The position numbers were made by a program, and so were the translations under genes. DNA of 40,949 nucleotides from a virus: the IMG/VR virus record IMGVR_UViG_3300037587_000222, positions 1-40,949 of that record; one strand, written 5' to 3'. The stretch's first letter is position 1. The number at the start of each line of letters is the position of its first letter. Of the stretch, positions 31,195 to 38,656 are shown one piece after another. The notes under the pieces were generated by a model. It was not told the origin of the DNA. It was given only the letters and a program-made list of their open reading frames with translations, and searched no databases.

Positions 31195-32065
31195 GGTCTA
31201 GCGTCTCCCCTTCAGAGTAATCAGTCATCGGTGGTTGCTCGGTGTCGTTGATCCAATCATTAATATCAGCTTGTTTCTGTTCGGCGGGTGATATCGATTC
31301 CCCGTTCGACTTGAAGCGCTCAACGTTTTCGCCGTTCCTGCAAATCAACTCAAGGCAATCAAAGCGCTTACCTGCCGGGTTGGTCGATGATTGCTGTCCC
31401 ATGTTGTGGGGTGTTGCAGAGCAGCCAAAGATGGCGGCCTTGATATCATCAACAGAATAGCCTTCAGCCAGTCGACCCTTCACAGCCTTGGTGCGCTTGG
31501 GGGTGCATTTGGCTGAGTTGTTCTTTTTCATCACATCACGCCAGTAAGTGAAGATCTGGTAAACGGCATCAGAAGACTTAGCGGCGGCAGCCGGTAATGG
31601 TGTTTTCTTACCATTCTTCAATTCTAATTCTTCTTTACATTCTTGTTTGTGTACCGCCTCATGTACCGTTAGATGTCCGTCACGTGTACCGTCTGCTGTA
31701 CTGCCTGCTGTACCGTCAGATGTATCGCCTTCCTTCTGCTTGCCTTGATAATCGTCGTAATTACATATAGTTATGATGCTAGTCAGATGTCCCGCCTGCT
31801 GCTCAATCATGCCGTCGCTCGAAAGCCGCTTCAGGAAACGTCGAACCTTCCCCCGCGACCACTTCCAGCGCTCTGTCATGGTGATTTCAGACCATCCAAG
31901 CTGACCCCTCTCAAGAGATACCCGCTGTCTTTTGACCATGAACGAACCAGGGGCGTGATTGGCGTTGAGGAAGATATCAACCCATGCCTGGCCATAAGTG
32001 AAAGGCTCAGCCAGCCACAATTCATGCTCAGCTAAAGATCGGTATATTTTGGCCCAGCCAGTCAT
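31181..32065 (-). CDS. Replisome organiser (O-like), carries the iteron origin
   Basis: This 294-residue protein opens MTGWAKIYRSLAEHELWLAE and has a winged-helix region: SEITMTERWKWSRGKVRRFLKRLSSDGMIEQQ (59-90). Both are typical of phage replisome organisers that bind origin repeats. The linker (about 113-140) is built of four-residue repeats such as DGTA and DGTR, which are encoded by 12-bp DNA repeats that look like iterons. The C-terminal half (YQIFTYWRDVMKKNNSAKCTPKRTKAVKGRLAEG) is the usual phage replisome segment that contacts the next factor. It corresponds to lambda O, with its origin inside the gene. Confidence 0.8.
   Translation of the reverse strand: MTGWAKIYRSLAEHELWLAEPFTYGQAWVDIFLNANHAPGSFMVKRQRVSLERGQLGWSEITMTERWKWSRGKVRRFLKRLSSDGMIEQQAGHLTSIITICNYDDYQGKQKEGDTSDGTAGSTADGTRDGHLTVHEAVHKQECKEELELKNGKKTPLPAAAAKSSDAVYQIFTYWRDVMKKNNSAKCTPKRTKAVKGRLAEGYSVDDIKAAIFGCSATPHNMGQQSSTNPAGKRFDCLELICRNGENVERFKSNGESISPAEQKQADINDWINDTEQPPMTDYSEGETLDHEPF
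31601..31727. other. Probable origin of replication: 12-bp iterons plus AT-rich stretch
   Basis: Seven copies of a TGTACCG-like core start at 31650, 31662, 31674 (one base short), 31685, 31697, 31709 and 31721. The spacing is 12 bp throughout except one step of 11. Directly beside them is a stretch at 31601-31650 with 13 G/C in 50 bases, strongly pyrimidine-biased on the plus strand. The same order of iterons followed by an asymmetric AT-rich region inside the initiator gene is known from the lambda origin. The initiator encoded here is the likely binder. Confidence 0.7.
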
Positions 32066-32073
32066 TCAACTGA

Positions 32074-32283
32074 CTACTCTGATTCGCCGAGAGCAATAAA
32101 CTCCGACACCGGCACTTCAAACAGCTCGGCCAGCTTGTTGATCATTGCGGCCCCGGCATCAGGGCTATTGACGATCCCGCTAACCCGGGTCCGGCTAACT
32201 TGAAGCTGCTCTTCAAGCCACTTACCGTTGACGTCATGCTTGGCCATCATGATCTTGGTCGACTTACCTACGTTTAAAGCCAT
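32074..32283 (-). CDS. Small HTH regulator (Cro/CII-like position)
   Basis: This 69-residue protein has MMAKHDVNGKWLEEQLQVSRTRVSGIVNSPDAGAA, a helix-turn-helix of the XRE type (about 20-45), then AAMINKLAELFEVPVSEFIALGE. It is the first gene of the leftward early operon and lies opposite the rightward promoter, which matches Cro or CII. It is short, without the C-terminal dimer domain of a CI repressor. It probably binds the nearby operator and controls both early promoters. Confidence 0.7.
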   Translation of the reverse strand: MALNVGKSTKIMMAKHDVNGKWLEEQLQVSRTRVSGIVNSPDAGAAMINKLAELFEVPVSEFIALGESE

Positions 32284-32322
32284 TACTTATCCCGCCTTGT
32301 TCTATGAGTTTCCAGCAGCTTA

Positions 32323-32338
32323 ATACCTAAATAGGAAT
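32323..32338. promoter_or_regulatory. 16-bp operator-like inverted repeat
   Basis: ATACCTA-AA-TAGGAAT is an inverted repeat with one mismatched position. It lies 40 bases before the HTH regulator start and about 16 bases outside the rightward -35. It overlaps the most likely leftward -10 (TATTAA on the minus strand). It is a good candidate binding site for the HTH regulator. Confidence 0.5.
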
Positions 32339-32353
32339 ATTGCAAACTATTCG

Positions 32354-32382
32354 TTGACATCGAATGGGTCGACGACTATCGT
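32354..32382 (+). promoter_or_regulatory. Strong rightward early promoter
   Basis: A perfect -35 TTGACA (32354-32359), a 17-base spacer and TATCGT (32377-32382) lie 37 bases before the first rightward early gene, with AAAGGAAA before its start. The divergent arrangement with the HTH gene resembles a lambdoid control region, reduced to about 135 bases and without a repressor gene. Confidence 0.65.
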
Positions 32383-32418
32383 TACTCACACCAAACGAAA
32401 CAACGAAAGGAAATAAAA

Positions 32419-32724
32419 ATGTTTGATTATGTAACGAGTTTTGAATTCATGAGCATGCTGGCGCTGTTCGTCTATTGGATACCGCTGGCGATCTGCGTCC
32501 CTGTATACCTGTTCCGGATCATCGGTCTATATAAGAGCGACCTGGGCAAATCAGGCGACGAGTATTACAAGCCAGATTTGACGGTTGGCCTGATAGTCTG
32601 GTGGGCCATCTGCTCCGTCACTCCTGCGATCAACTTGTTCGCTCTAGTGTTCGACTGCGCAAGCTCTGTATTCAAGTGGCTTGGGAAATTCCTTGATATT
32701 CCGCTTGTAGCAAGGAAGCGGTAG
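32419..32724 (+). CDS. Early membrane protein
   Basis: The first rightward early gene encodes 101 residues with two clear membrane helices (about 14-35 and 53-80) joined by a polar loop (KSDLGKSGDEYYKPDLT). The end is basic (ARKR). Genes at this position often alter the host envelope, for example to block other phages, but no family is recognised. A hairpin (32744-32761) follows the stop. Confidence 0.55.
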   Translation: MFDYVTSFEFMSMLALFVYWIPLAICVPVYLFRIIGLYKSDLGKSGDEYYKPDLTVGLIVWWAICSVTPAINLFALVFDCASSVFKWLGKFLDIPLVARKR

Positions 32725-32743
32725 AAGGCCGCCAACCAATCCT

Positions 32744-32763
32744 AGCCGCTTAATTGCGGCTTT
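32744..32763 (+). other. Intergenic hairpin with short T run
   Basis: AGCCGC (32744-32749), loop TTAATT and GCGGCT (32756-32761), followed by TT. It is the first of a series of small hairpins that follow stop codons in the rightward early operon. Confidence 0.55.
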
Positions 32764-32802
32764 GTAGGTAACACTAAACAGATAACGAACGAGGACGCAG
32801 AG

Positions 32803-33126
32803 ATGAAAGAGAATGATGACCAATGCGCAGATCCGCATATTGTTGAAACCTTCGACACACCAAACAGCGTTGCAATCGAAGAAACTCTGCTGGAGCGCGG
32901 AGGAAGATACGGTAGCTTCACAGGGCACGCTCGGATCACTCAGAACATCAAGCGCGCAATGATCGACTCCCCCAATTGGCTAGCCTTGTCTGATGACAAG
33001 CGTGAGGCGCTGGACATGGTGGCTCATAAGGTCGGGCGAATCTTAAACGGCGACCCCGAATATAAAGACAGCTGGCACGACATTATCGGTTACACCAAGC
33101 TGGTCGAAGACACGCTTTCTGACTAG
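32803..33126 (+). CDS. DUF6378 phage protein
   Basis: This 107-residue protein carries a very typical block: LLERGGRYGSFTGHARITQNIKRAMI, LSDDKREALDMVAHKVGRILNGDPEYKDSWHDIIGYTKLVED (about 28-103). This is the DUF6378 pattern, widespread in phages and of unknown function. The helical core with conserved Asp and His resembles a MazG-like or nucleotide-handling bundle, but I cannot support an activity. It starts behind AACGAGG. Confidence 0.75.
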   Translation: MKENDDQCADPHIVETFDTPNSVAIEETLLERGGRYGSFTGHARITQNIKRAMIDSPNWLALSDDKREALDMVAHKVGRILNGDPEYKDSWHDIIGYTKLVEDTLSD

Positions 33127-33174
33127 CCACCTAACGCAGCTAAGTAGGTAACAAACAACAACGAGGATTTAGAG

Positions 33175-33435
33175 ATGAATGTAGAGCGCGATTTGTTTGA
33201 GATGTTCATGGCAAAGCAGAATGACTTCGACTTGCTTGGCGACATTGCTGGTTATATACACAGGATACAAAACCGAGCGAACGGCCAGCAAGCAGCTGTC
33301 AGTTACGAACATCTTCGGAAGCTTTCAAACAGCATTAACAACGCTGGTCACGAGGAGCGCAGAAGCGCGGATATCGCCTACATTGAGAATGTCATGTCAG
33401 AAATAGCGGGAGATTACGAAGAGTACCTGCCATAA
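33175..33435 (+). CDS. Small helical early protein
   Basis: This 86-residue acidic helical protein begins MNVERDLFEMFMAKQNDF and ends SEIAGDYEEYLP. ACGAGGA lies 8 bases before the ATG, after a hairpin of the type found between early genes (ACCTA 33129-33133 with TAGGT 33145-33149). No family recognised. Confidence 0.5.
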   Translation: MNVERDLFEMFMAKQNDFDLLGDIAGYIHRIQNRANGQQAAVSYEHLRKLSNSINNAGHEERRSADIAYIENVMSEIAGDYEEYLP

Positions 33436-33476
33436 CCCAGCCTAACGGCTATACGGTAAACAACAGAGAGATGAGC

Positions 33477-33584
33477 ATGAAACCGCTAACCAGACTGGAA
33501 CATCATCTGCGTAACGCAGTATTCGCTTTATCTGCGCTCAGCGTGATCATTGGGCTCTGCATGCTTGCCGAGTGGCTGGCTTAA
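33477..33584 (+). CDS. 35-residue single-span membrane peptide
   Basis: The frame MKPLTRLEHHLRNAVFALSA and on to MLAEWLA gives 35 residues, with one membrane helix at about 14-32. GAGAG lies 7 bases before this ATG; an in-frame ATG at 33471 would add two residues. A small hairpin (33439-33450) precedes it. Such tiny membrane proteins are common in phage early regions. Confidence 0.5.
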   Translation: MKPLTRLEHHLRNAVFALSALSVIIGLCMLAEWLA

Positions 33585-33593
33585 TAACTTAGA

Positions 33594-33608
33594 CATCGAT
33601 TAACGATG
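33594..33608 (+). other. Intergenic hairpin
   Basis: CATCG (33594-33598), loop ATTAA and CGATG (33604-33608), placed between a stop and the next ribosome site. It belongs to the same series as the other early-operon hairpins. Confidence 0.45.
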
Positions 33609-33627
33609 CGAACGAAGGTGAATAACG

Positions 33628-33927
33628 ATGAAAGATAAAACAGCAAGCCAGTTGATCTGGGAATATCAGCGACAAGAGGATTCTATTGAGTCGGCAGAAA
33701 GAGCGATCGAGGAGGCCAATCTTAATAAGAATGAGATTTTCGCTGAAATCATAAAGCGGCCGGTTCTTCTCGAGGCGCTGGAAACAACCGGCATGACCTC
33801 TGGCGACAAGCTTTACAAAGCAGCGGGCAAAAACGCAACGACCATCGAAATCACTCCTGCCCCGGTTTCGGATTATGCGTTTGATAGCAGCCCGGCCACG
33901 CCACTAGACGAAGGGATGTCGTTCTGA
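33628..33927 (+). CDS. Helical protein paired with the Rad52-like gene
   Basis: This 99-residue protein starts MKDKTASQLIWEYQRQEDSI and has a coiled-coil-like helix (SIESAERAIEEANLNKNEIFAEI), then an acidic tail. Its stop overlaps the start of the Rad52-like gene (TGATG), so they should be made together. It may help recombination. No family recognised. Confidence 0.5.
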   Translation: MKDKTASQLIWEYQRQEDSIESAERAIEEANLNKNEIFAEIIKRPVLLEALETTGMTSGDKLYKAAGKNATTIEITPAPVSDYAFDSSPATPLDEGMSF

Positions 33928-34844
33928 TGAGTGAGCGAGATCTGTTAGCCGAACTGCGTGCCCCGTTCGAGCCTGAAGATGTGAAGTGGCGCATTCAAAC
34001 CGCTGGCATGGGTGGCAATAACAAACCCTGGGCCATGATCGTGCCTTACATCACCAGCCGGGCTATTCACCAGCGCCTTGACGAAGTGTTCCCGCTTGCA
34101 TGGGAGAACGCACACAAGCCAACTCCGGACGGAAAGGGATGGCTTTGTGGTATCACGGTCCATGCTGGCGATAGGTCGATCACTCGATGGGATGGTGCCG
34201 AGCTCACCAACATCGAACCGCTAAAGGGTGGTTTGTCTGGGTCGATGAAGCGCGCCGGCGTCCTGTTCGGCATTGGCCGATACCTTTACCAGTTGGATAA
34301 AACCATTTGGGCAGACTGCAAGGTTTGCGATTCAGAGCGCAATGCGGCCGGAAATTTTCAGCGGGTAACGCCAAAGAACGGCGGCGAAAAGTTCGGCCTT
34401 GATTGGAAGCCGCCACAACTGCCAGCCTGGGCCGTGCCGCACACCGATTACACTCCATTCATCAAAGCAATGGCCATAGCCGAAACAATGGCCGATCTGC
34501 AGGACGCGTTTAAGGATGCTTACTTAGCAGCCAAAGCTGCTCAGAACACCGGGCTAGGCAAAGAGTTCAAGGATGCCTACGACAAGCACAAGGCAATACT
34601 TGAGGGCTACCTGGCGCTCAATATGACTGAAGAGCTGGCGACGGTTGGTGAGTGGCTAGACCGGCAGATCAAAAGCGGCGTTGAGTTAATGCCGAACATG
34701 TCGGCTCTGGAAACTCTTAAGAAGGCCGTGCTCAACGATTTGGATAAACGCTGCCAGGGTCAAGCATTCGACTCTGAGCCGCTTAAAAAGAAGTTTGCCA
34801 CGGCCTATGCCGAGCGCAAGCGCCAATTAGAAACGAAGGGATAA
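33927..34844 (+). CDS. Rad52-like single-strand annealing protein
   Basis: The 305-residue protein fits the Rad52/Rad22 phage recombinase family. RDLLAELRAPFEPEDVKWRIQ at the start, PWAMIVPYITSRAIHQRLDEVF, GWLCGITV and WDGAELTNIEPLKGGLSGSMKRAGVLFGIGRYLYQL (88-123) make the diagnostic core. It would anneal complementary single strands in phage recombination, repair and concatemer formation. The C-terminal 150 residues are helical and variable. The neighbouring coiled-coil protein and DnaQ-like exonuclease fit a recombination module. Confidence 0.85.
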   Translation: MSERDLLAELRAPFEPEDVKWRIQTAGMGGNNKPWAMIVPYITSRAIHQRLDEVFPLAWENAHKPTPDGKGWLCGITVHAGDRSITRWDGAELTNIEPLKGGLSGSMKRAGVLFGIGRYLYQLDKTIWADCKVCDSERNAAGNFQRVTPKNGGEKFGLDWKPPQLPAWAVPHTDYTPFIKAMAIAETMADLQDAFKDAYLAAKAAQNTGLGKEFKDAYDKHKAILEGYLALNMTEELATVGEWLDRQIKSGVELMPNMSALETLKKAVLNDLDKRCQGQAFDSEPLKKKFATAYAERKRQLETKG

Positions 34845-34848
34845 CACT

Positions 34849-35985
34849 ATGGAAACGACAATCAAAGCGTACTCCAAGATTGAAGCCGGTATCGCCGCGC
34901 TACAGCAGCAGTACAGCCACCGGCCTGATTGCTCAACTACTGCCGGTTTCGAGCAGTGCAAGAAGGATTACCGATCCATCCGAAAGGTTGAAACGTCGCT
35001 GGAGAAAGAGCGCAAGATTCAGGGCGAGGAGGCGCGAAAGCATGTTGCCCTGGTCAACACTGAAGCCAAGGCGATTCAGGAGCAGCTAGAGACGATCAGC
35101 GAGCCATTCAAAAATGCGCGCGATGATCATCAAGAGAAAGTCGATAAGAAAGAGGCCGACCGCGTTGCTGGAATCAAGGAGCGCATTCAAGGCATCAACA
35201 ACTTTGTCCTTGAAGCGCACGGCACCGACTCCGAAGGTGTTAGCGGAATTATCGAATCGATCGATCTGATTGACTGCGCCGATAACTTCGATGAGTTCAC
35301 CGCCGAAGCGCTGAAGACCAAGCAGGAGGTACTTGAGCAGCTTGGCCAGATCCTTCAGCAGAAGGCCCAGGCAGAAGCCGCCGAGCGCGACCGCCTGGCT
35401 GCCGAGCAGGGCCGGCTCGAAGCAGAGCGCAAGGCCGCAATTGATCAGCGCATCAACAATCTGCGAATGATCCCGCTCGACTACATGAACAAAACTTCCA
35501 AAGAGATCAGCGCCAAGATCGACAGCCTGATGGGCCATGTTATCCCGGCTGAAGAATTCGGCGATCGCTATCAAGAGGCAGCTGGCGCACGGACTCAGGT
35601 AATTGAGCAGCTTGGCGTGGCGTTTGATCAGGCGGTTAAGCTGGAAGAGGCCGAGCAGATCAAGGCAGACCAAGCCGAGTTCGACCGCCGGGCGGCAGAA
35701 GCTGAGGCAACCCAGCCGAAGCGCAATTATATAAAAGAGGTGGCCGATTCGATTGAATATGGACCAGCAGTTGAGCAGAAGCCGGAAGATGAAACGGTTA
35801 AGGCGTATTTAGTTGTTACTCAATGGAGCGGGTATTCAAGGGGTTGTTCTGAGTACAGAGTTTTAGCAACCAGCGAAGAAGAGGCCAAAGAAAACTGGCA
35901 TGAGGGCAGCCTAGTTAGCCGGCACGTTGTCAGAGATGACACCGAGGTAGAAGGCTCAGAAACAACAGCTAAGCTTTCCAGCTAA
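34849..35985 (+). CDS. Coiled-coil recombination-module protein
   Basis: This 378-residue protein is mostly a long coiled coil (about 1-290; for example KAQAEAAERDRLAAEQGRLE). The N-terminal part resembles DUF1351-type proteins that travel with phage annealing proteins. Residues about 320-370 form a separate small domain (YLVVTQWSGYSRGCSEYRVL...DDTEVE) that also stands alone in other phages. It starts 4 bases after the Rad52-like gene. A scaffold or loading role is inferred from context. Confidence 0.6.
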   Translation: METTIKAYSKIEAGIAALQQQYSHRPDCSTTAGFEQCKKDYRSIRKVETSLEKERKIQGEEARKHVALVNTEAKAIQEQLETISEPFKNARDDHQEKVDKKEADRVAGIKERIQGINNFVLEAHGTDSEGVSGIIESIDLIDCADNFDEFTAEALKTKQEVLEQLGQILQQKAQAEAAERDRLAAEQGRLEAERKAAIDQRINNLRMIPLDYMNKTSKEISAKIDSLMGHVIPAEEFGDRYQEAAGARTQVIEQLGVAFDQAVKLEEAEQIKADQAEFDRRAAEAEATQPKRNYIKEVADSIEYGPAVEQKPEDETVKAYLVVTQWSGYSRGCSEYRVLATSEEEAKENWHEGSLVSRHVVRDDTEVEGSETTAKLSS

Positions 35986-35994
35986 CAACCAATC

Positions 35995-36012
35995 GGCGGC
36001 TTAACGGCCGCC
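35995..36012 (+). other. Intergenic hairpin
   Basis: GGCGGC (35995-36000), loop TTAACG and GCCGCC (36007-36012), between the coiled-coil gene and the DnaQ-like exonuclease gene. No long U tract follows, so it is a weak stop or an mRNA stabiliser. Confidence 0.5.
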
Positions 36013-36033
36013 AATAAAACGAAGGGTAATATC

Positions 36034-36609
36034 ATGGGGCATATTTTAGTTTGGGATGTCGAAAGCACTGGCTTGCCGGTATGGAAAGAGCCATCAGAGC
36101 ATGAAAGCCAGCCGCACATGGTTCAGCTTGGTGCTGCGCTGTGCGACGAGGAAACCGGCGAAGTCGCTGAAGAGCTGGGTGTGATCATCAAGCCTGATGG
36201 TTGGATCATTCCGGAAGAGACGACCGAGATCCACGGTATCACCGAAGAGATCGCGGCGGCGCAAGGTATCCCAGAGCAGGAAGCGCTGCAGATGTTTATC
36301 GATCTGTACCGCAAGTGTGGGTTGCGAGTGGCGCACAACACCACCTTCGACAACCGGCTAATCCGGATCGCGCTCAAGCGTTACATGCCTGACTTGATTC
36401 CAGATGAAGAGTGGAAGAATCGCGACCTGTATTTCTGCACTCTGATGAAGTCGCGCAATATCATGGGCGGCAAGTCTGGCCACACGCTGCCAGAGGCTTA
36501 CAAGTTTTTCACCGGTAAAGAGCTTGAGGGGGCTCATAATGCCATGGTCGACACCAAGGCTTGCATGGAAATCTATTTCGCAATCAAGAACGGCGATTAC
36601 GCCAAATAA
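36034..36609 (+). CDS. DnaQ-like 3'-5' exonuclease
   Basis: This 191-residue protein has the DEDDh signature: motif I WDVESTG (Asp8, Glu10), the expected substrate-contact motif EIHGIT (65-70), motif II VAHNTTFDNRLI (Asp106) and motif III GAHNAMVDTKA (His168, Asp173). It resembles the proofreading subunit of DNA polymerase III and phage exonucleases that act next to annealing proteins. It could resect DNA ends for the Rad52-like protein or recycle host DNA. It begins with MGHILVWDVE behind GAAGGG. Confidence 0.85.
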   Translation: MGHILVWDVESTGLPVWKEPSEHESQPHMVQLGAALCDEETGEVAEELGVIIKPDGWIIPEETTEIHGITEEIAAAQGIPEQEALQMFIDLYRKCGLRVAHNTTFDNRLIRIALKRYMPDLIPDEEWKNRDLYFCTLMKSRNIMGGKSGHTLPEAYKFFTGKELEGAHNAMVDTKACMEIYFAIKNGDYAK

Positions 36610-36622
36610 CGGGAGCAATATC

Positions 36623-36994
36623 ATGGCTGGATCAGGAACAAACGTAGATGATTTTATCGATGAGCTGGGCGCCGGAGTCTTCAAAGAGAAGCTGGCCCAC
36701 GTTCTGAGCGAAGCCGCTCTTGGCACCGTGCTTCACGGCATCGGAAACAAGAAGGGCAAGGTGATTATCGAGATCGGTTTCCAGCAAATCGGCGATAACA
36801 ACCAGTTGATTGTCACGCACAAGCTGGGTACCACGGTACCGACCAAGCGCGGCAAGCGAAGCGAGGAAGACACCACCGATACGCCGTTCTTTGTCGGCAA
36901 AGGTGGCGTCCTAACCATCGGGCCGCCGAAGGAAGAGGATGGCGGTCAACTCAACCTGGCGCGGGAGCGAGATGGTATCCACAGCGTAAAATAA
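36623..36994 (+). CDS. Conserved phage protein, partner of DUF2303
   Basis: This 123-residue protein starts MAGSGTNVDDFIDELGAGVF and contains ALGTVLHGIGNKKGKVIIEI, QLIVTHKLGTTVPTKRGKRSEEDTTDTPFFVGKGGVLTI. This combination commonly lies just before DUF2303 genes in phages. The function is unknown. I chose the ATG at 36623 with GGGAG upstream; the longer open frame overlaps the exonuclease gene out of frame. Confidence 0.65.
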   Translation: MAGSGTNVDDFIDELGAGVFKEKLAHVLSEAALGTVLHGIGNKKGKVIIEIGFQQIGDNNQLIVTHKLGTTVPTKRGKRSEEDTTDTPFFVGKGGVLTIGPPKEEDGGQLNLARERDGIHSVK

Positions 36995-37003
36995 CCCACA
37001 GGC

Positions 37004-37023
37004 AGCCCGGCACCGGTCGGGCT
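37004..37023 (+). other. Intergenic hairpin
   Basis: AGCCCG (37004-37009), loop GCACCGGT and CGGGCT (37018-37023), just before the DUF2303 gene. It is part of the recurrent stop-hairpin-start arrangement. Confidence 0.5.
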
Positions 37024-37048
37024 CCATTCAACGAAGAGTGAAACAGCT

Positions 37049-37870
37049 ATGTCAATGAATAAAGACGCAATCAAGCAGATTCAAGAATCTGCGCACATCC
37101 CTGATCTGATCAAGCAGCTGACCGAAGCCGGCACTCAAGTTCCGGCGATCGTAGTGCCCGATAGCTACAACATTGAAGTCATAGAGCGCCTTATGCCGAA
37201 TGCTTCGCGTTACCGCCTTGAATTCGGCACCAGCAGCATCAAGGATTTCATCTTCTACAACGAAGAATTTGATCAGTTGGGCGCCACCTGTTTTGTCAAT
37301 GCCGACAGCATGACGGCCAAAACCATCTTCGACCTTGGTACGGTTGAAGAGCCTGGCCACCAAGAGAACACCGCACGACTGAAGCTGAAACGCACGGTGG
37401 CATTGGCTGCGGTGGTTGGTATCGCCGGACGGCCATTGAAGCAAAAGGACGCCGCCGAGTTTATCGAAGACTGGGCTGATCATATCGTTGTTGCCAACAG
37501 CGACGGCGAATCTATGACGGCGCACCAATCCGCAAAGCGGTTGATGGATCTGACGATCGAAGCGGCGCGCGAAGTGAACAGCAAGGTTCACGATTTTGGC
37601 GAAAGTGCCAGCGCTATGGAGCGCATTGAAGCCAAGAACCAAGACAGCTTGCCGGCTGAAATGGCGTTCACCTGTACGCCGTACAATGGCCTGGAAGAGC
37701 GTCAATTTTCTCTTCGTGTCGGCATCCTTACCGGTGGCGAAAAACCGGCGGTGGTGTTCCGCATCATGCGACTGGAGCAGATCGAAGAAGAGATAGCCGA
37801 AGAGTTCAAGGACCTTCTGAACGATTCGTTCCAAGCTCTGGAGCTGAAGACCTTCATCGGCGAAGCGTAA
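37049..37870 (+). CDS. DUF2303 protein
   Basis: This 273-residue protein fits DUF2303 (YfdQ family): IPDLIKQLTEAGTQVPAIVVPDSYNIEVIERLMPNASRYR near the start, GATCFVNADSMTAKTIFDLG, and an adjacent RLKLKRT. The C-terminal half has EFIEDWADHI and LEERQFSLRVGILTGGEKPAVVFRIMRLE. The family is common in prophages and phages near exonuclease and annealing genes; its biochemical role is not known. A strong hairpin follows the stop. Confidence 0.8.
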   Translation: MSMNKDAIKQIQESAHIPDLIKQLTEAGTQVPAIVVPDSYNIEVIERLMPNASRYRLEFGTSSIKDFIFYNEEFDQLGATCFVNADSMTAKTIFDLGTVEEPGHQENTARLKLKRTVALAAVVGIAGRPLKQKDAAEFIEDWADHIVVANSDGESMTAHQSAKRLMDLTIEAAREVNSKVHDFGESASAMERIEAKNQDSLPAEMAFTCTPYNGLEERQFSLRVGILTGGEKPAVVFRIMRLEQIEEEIAEEFKDLLNDSFQALELKTFIGEA

Positions 37871-37879
37871 ACCGTAACC

Positions 37880-37902
37880 GGTCGCCCGATCACCGGGCGG
37901 CC
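37880..37902 (+). other. Intergenic hairpin after DUF2303
   Basis: GGTCGCCCG (37880-37888) and CGGGCGGCC (37894-37902) can form nine pairs, one of them G-U, around loop ATCAC. It is the strongest of the early-operon intergenic hairpins, without a clear U tract. Confidence 0.55.
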
Positions 37903-37922
37903 AATTCAACCAGGCAATCAAT

Positions 37923-38099
37923 ATGAACTACGAATGCAAAGATAACGAAGGCTTTGAAGATCAGCTGACAATCGGCCAAACCTACAAGGGCGTACAGCGC
38001 GGCGGCTCAGTTCAAGTTGAGAACGATAACGGCGTGCCTTGTTGGTATGGTCTGAGCAAGTTCGGGCCGGGCTCTGCGGAGCCAAGCGAATACGACTAG
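37923..38099 (+). CDS. 58-residue acidic protein
   Basis: This 58-residue protein, MNYECKDNEGFEDQLTIGQT onward, has a YKGVQRGGSVQVENDNGVPCWYGLSKF core that resembles small SH3-like beta proteins of phages. A weak AGGCAATC lies before the ATG. Function unknown. Confidence 0.55.
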   Translation: MNYECKDNEGFEDQLTIGQTYKGVQRGGSVQVENDNGVPCWYGLSKFGPGSAEPSEYD

Positions 38100-38141
38100 G
38101 CCGCTCGAGTAGGGCGGTCGTTACTTCCCGCGCTTGATTAA

Positions 38142-38234
38142 GCGCTGCTGGGCAATGCCAATCTGAAAACAACCCGCCGACTGCTGGACAGCGACCCTGA
38201 AGATCTGGGCGCTATCGCAAGTAAGGCTTTTTAG
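38142..38234 (+). pseudogene. Possible remnant open frame without a start
   Basis: The frame ALLGNANLKTTRRLLDSDPEDL and on to KAF ends in a TAG and looks protein-like. It has a stop just upstream and no ATG, GTG or TTG start. It may be the end of a lost gene or a chance frame in the 146-base gap between two early genes. A small GC-rich inverted repeat (38101-38120) also lies in this gap. Confidence 0.25.
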
Positions 38235-38245
38235 GAGATAGACCA

Positions 38246-38638
38246 ATGAGTGATGGTTTCGAGAGATGGTGGCAACAGCAACATGTTTATCCGTACGTTG
38301 GTTGCACGGCTGATCACGTTAAATCTGCATGGAAGGCGGGTCGAGAGTTCGGCCAGGGCGATACGGTTATGTCTAAGCCTAGTGAATGGCAGCCAATGGA
38401 AACAGCGCCCAAAGGTGGCGGCGCTGAATGTGTTAGCGATCCCAAGTGGGTTGAACCGCCGAGGATACTTCTACTGTTCGATGGTGATGTGAGTGTTGCC
38501 TATTGGGACTGGTACTACGCAGAAGGCGGCAGTGGGTATCGAGGCGGCCTGGCATGGATTGAGCCTTGCAGCGGCAAACATCTCGACCTTCATTACGACG
38601 CGCCAACAGCGTGGATGCCAATACCACCAAAACTGTAA
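38246..38638 (+). CDS. DUF551-containing protein
   Basis: This 130-residue protein has a short N-terminal piece (MSDGFERWWQQQHVYPYVGC, AWKAGREFGQG) seen in many phage proteins, then a DUF551 domain: SEWQPMETAPKGG, RILLLFDGDVSVAYWDWYYAEGGSGYRGGLAWIEP and DAPTAWMPIPPKL. DUF551 is common in phages and its function is unknown. TAGGAGA lies before the ATG. Confidence 0.75.
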   Translation: MSDGFERWWQQQHVYPYVGCTADHVKSAWKAGREFGQGDTVMSKPSEWQPMETAPKGGGAECVSDPKWVEPPRILLLFDGDVSVAYWDWYYAEGGSGYRGGLAWIEPCSGKHLDLHYDAPTAWMPIPPKL

Positions 38639-38656
38639 CGGAAAAGAGGATTCATT

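Noticed and set aside
37052-37921. 289-residue minus-strand open frame over DUF2303
   Set aside because: It is the complement shadow of a well-recognised gene, with no ribosome site or family match.
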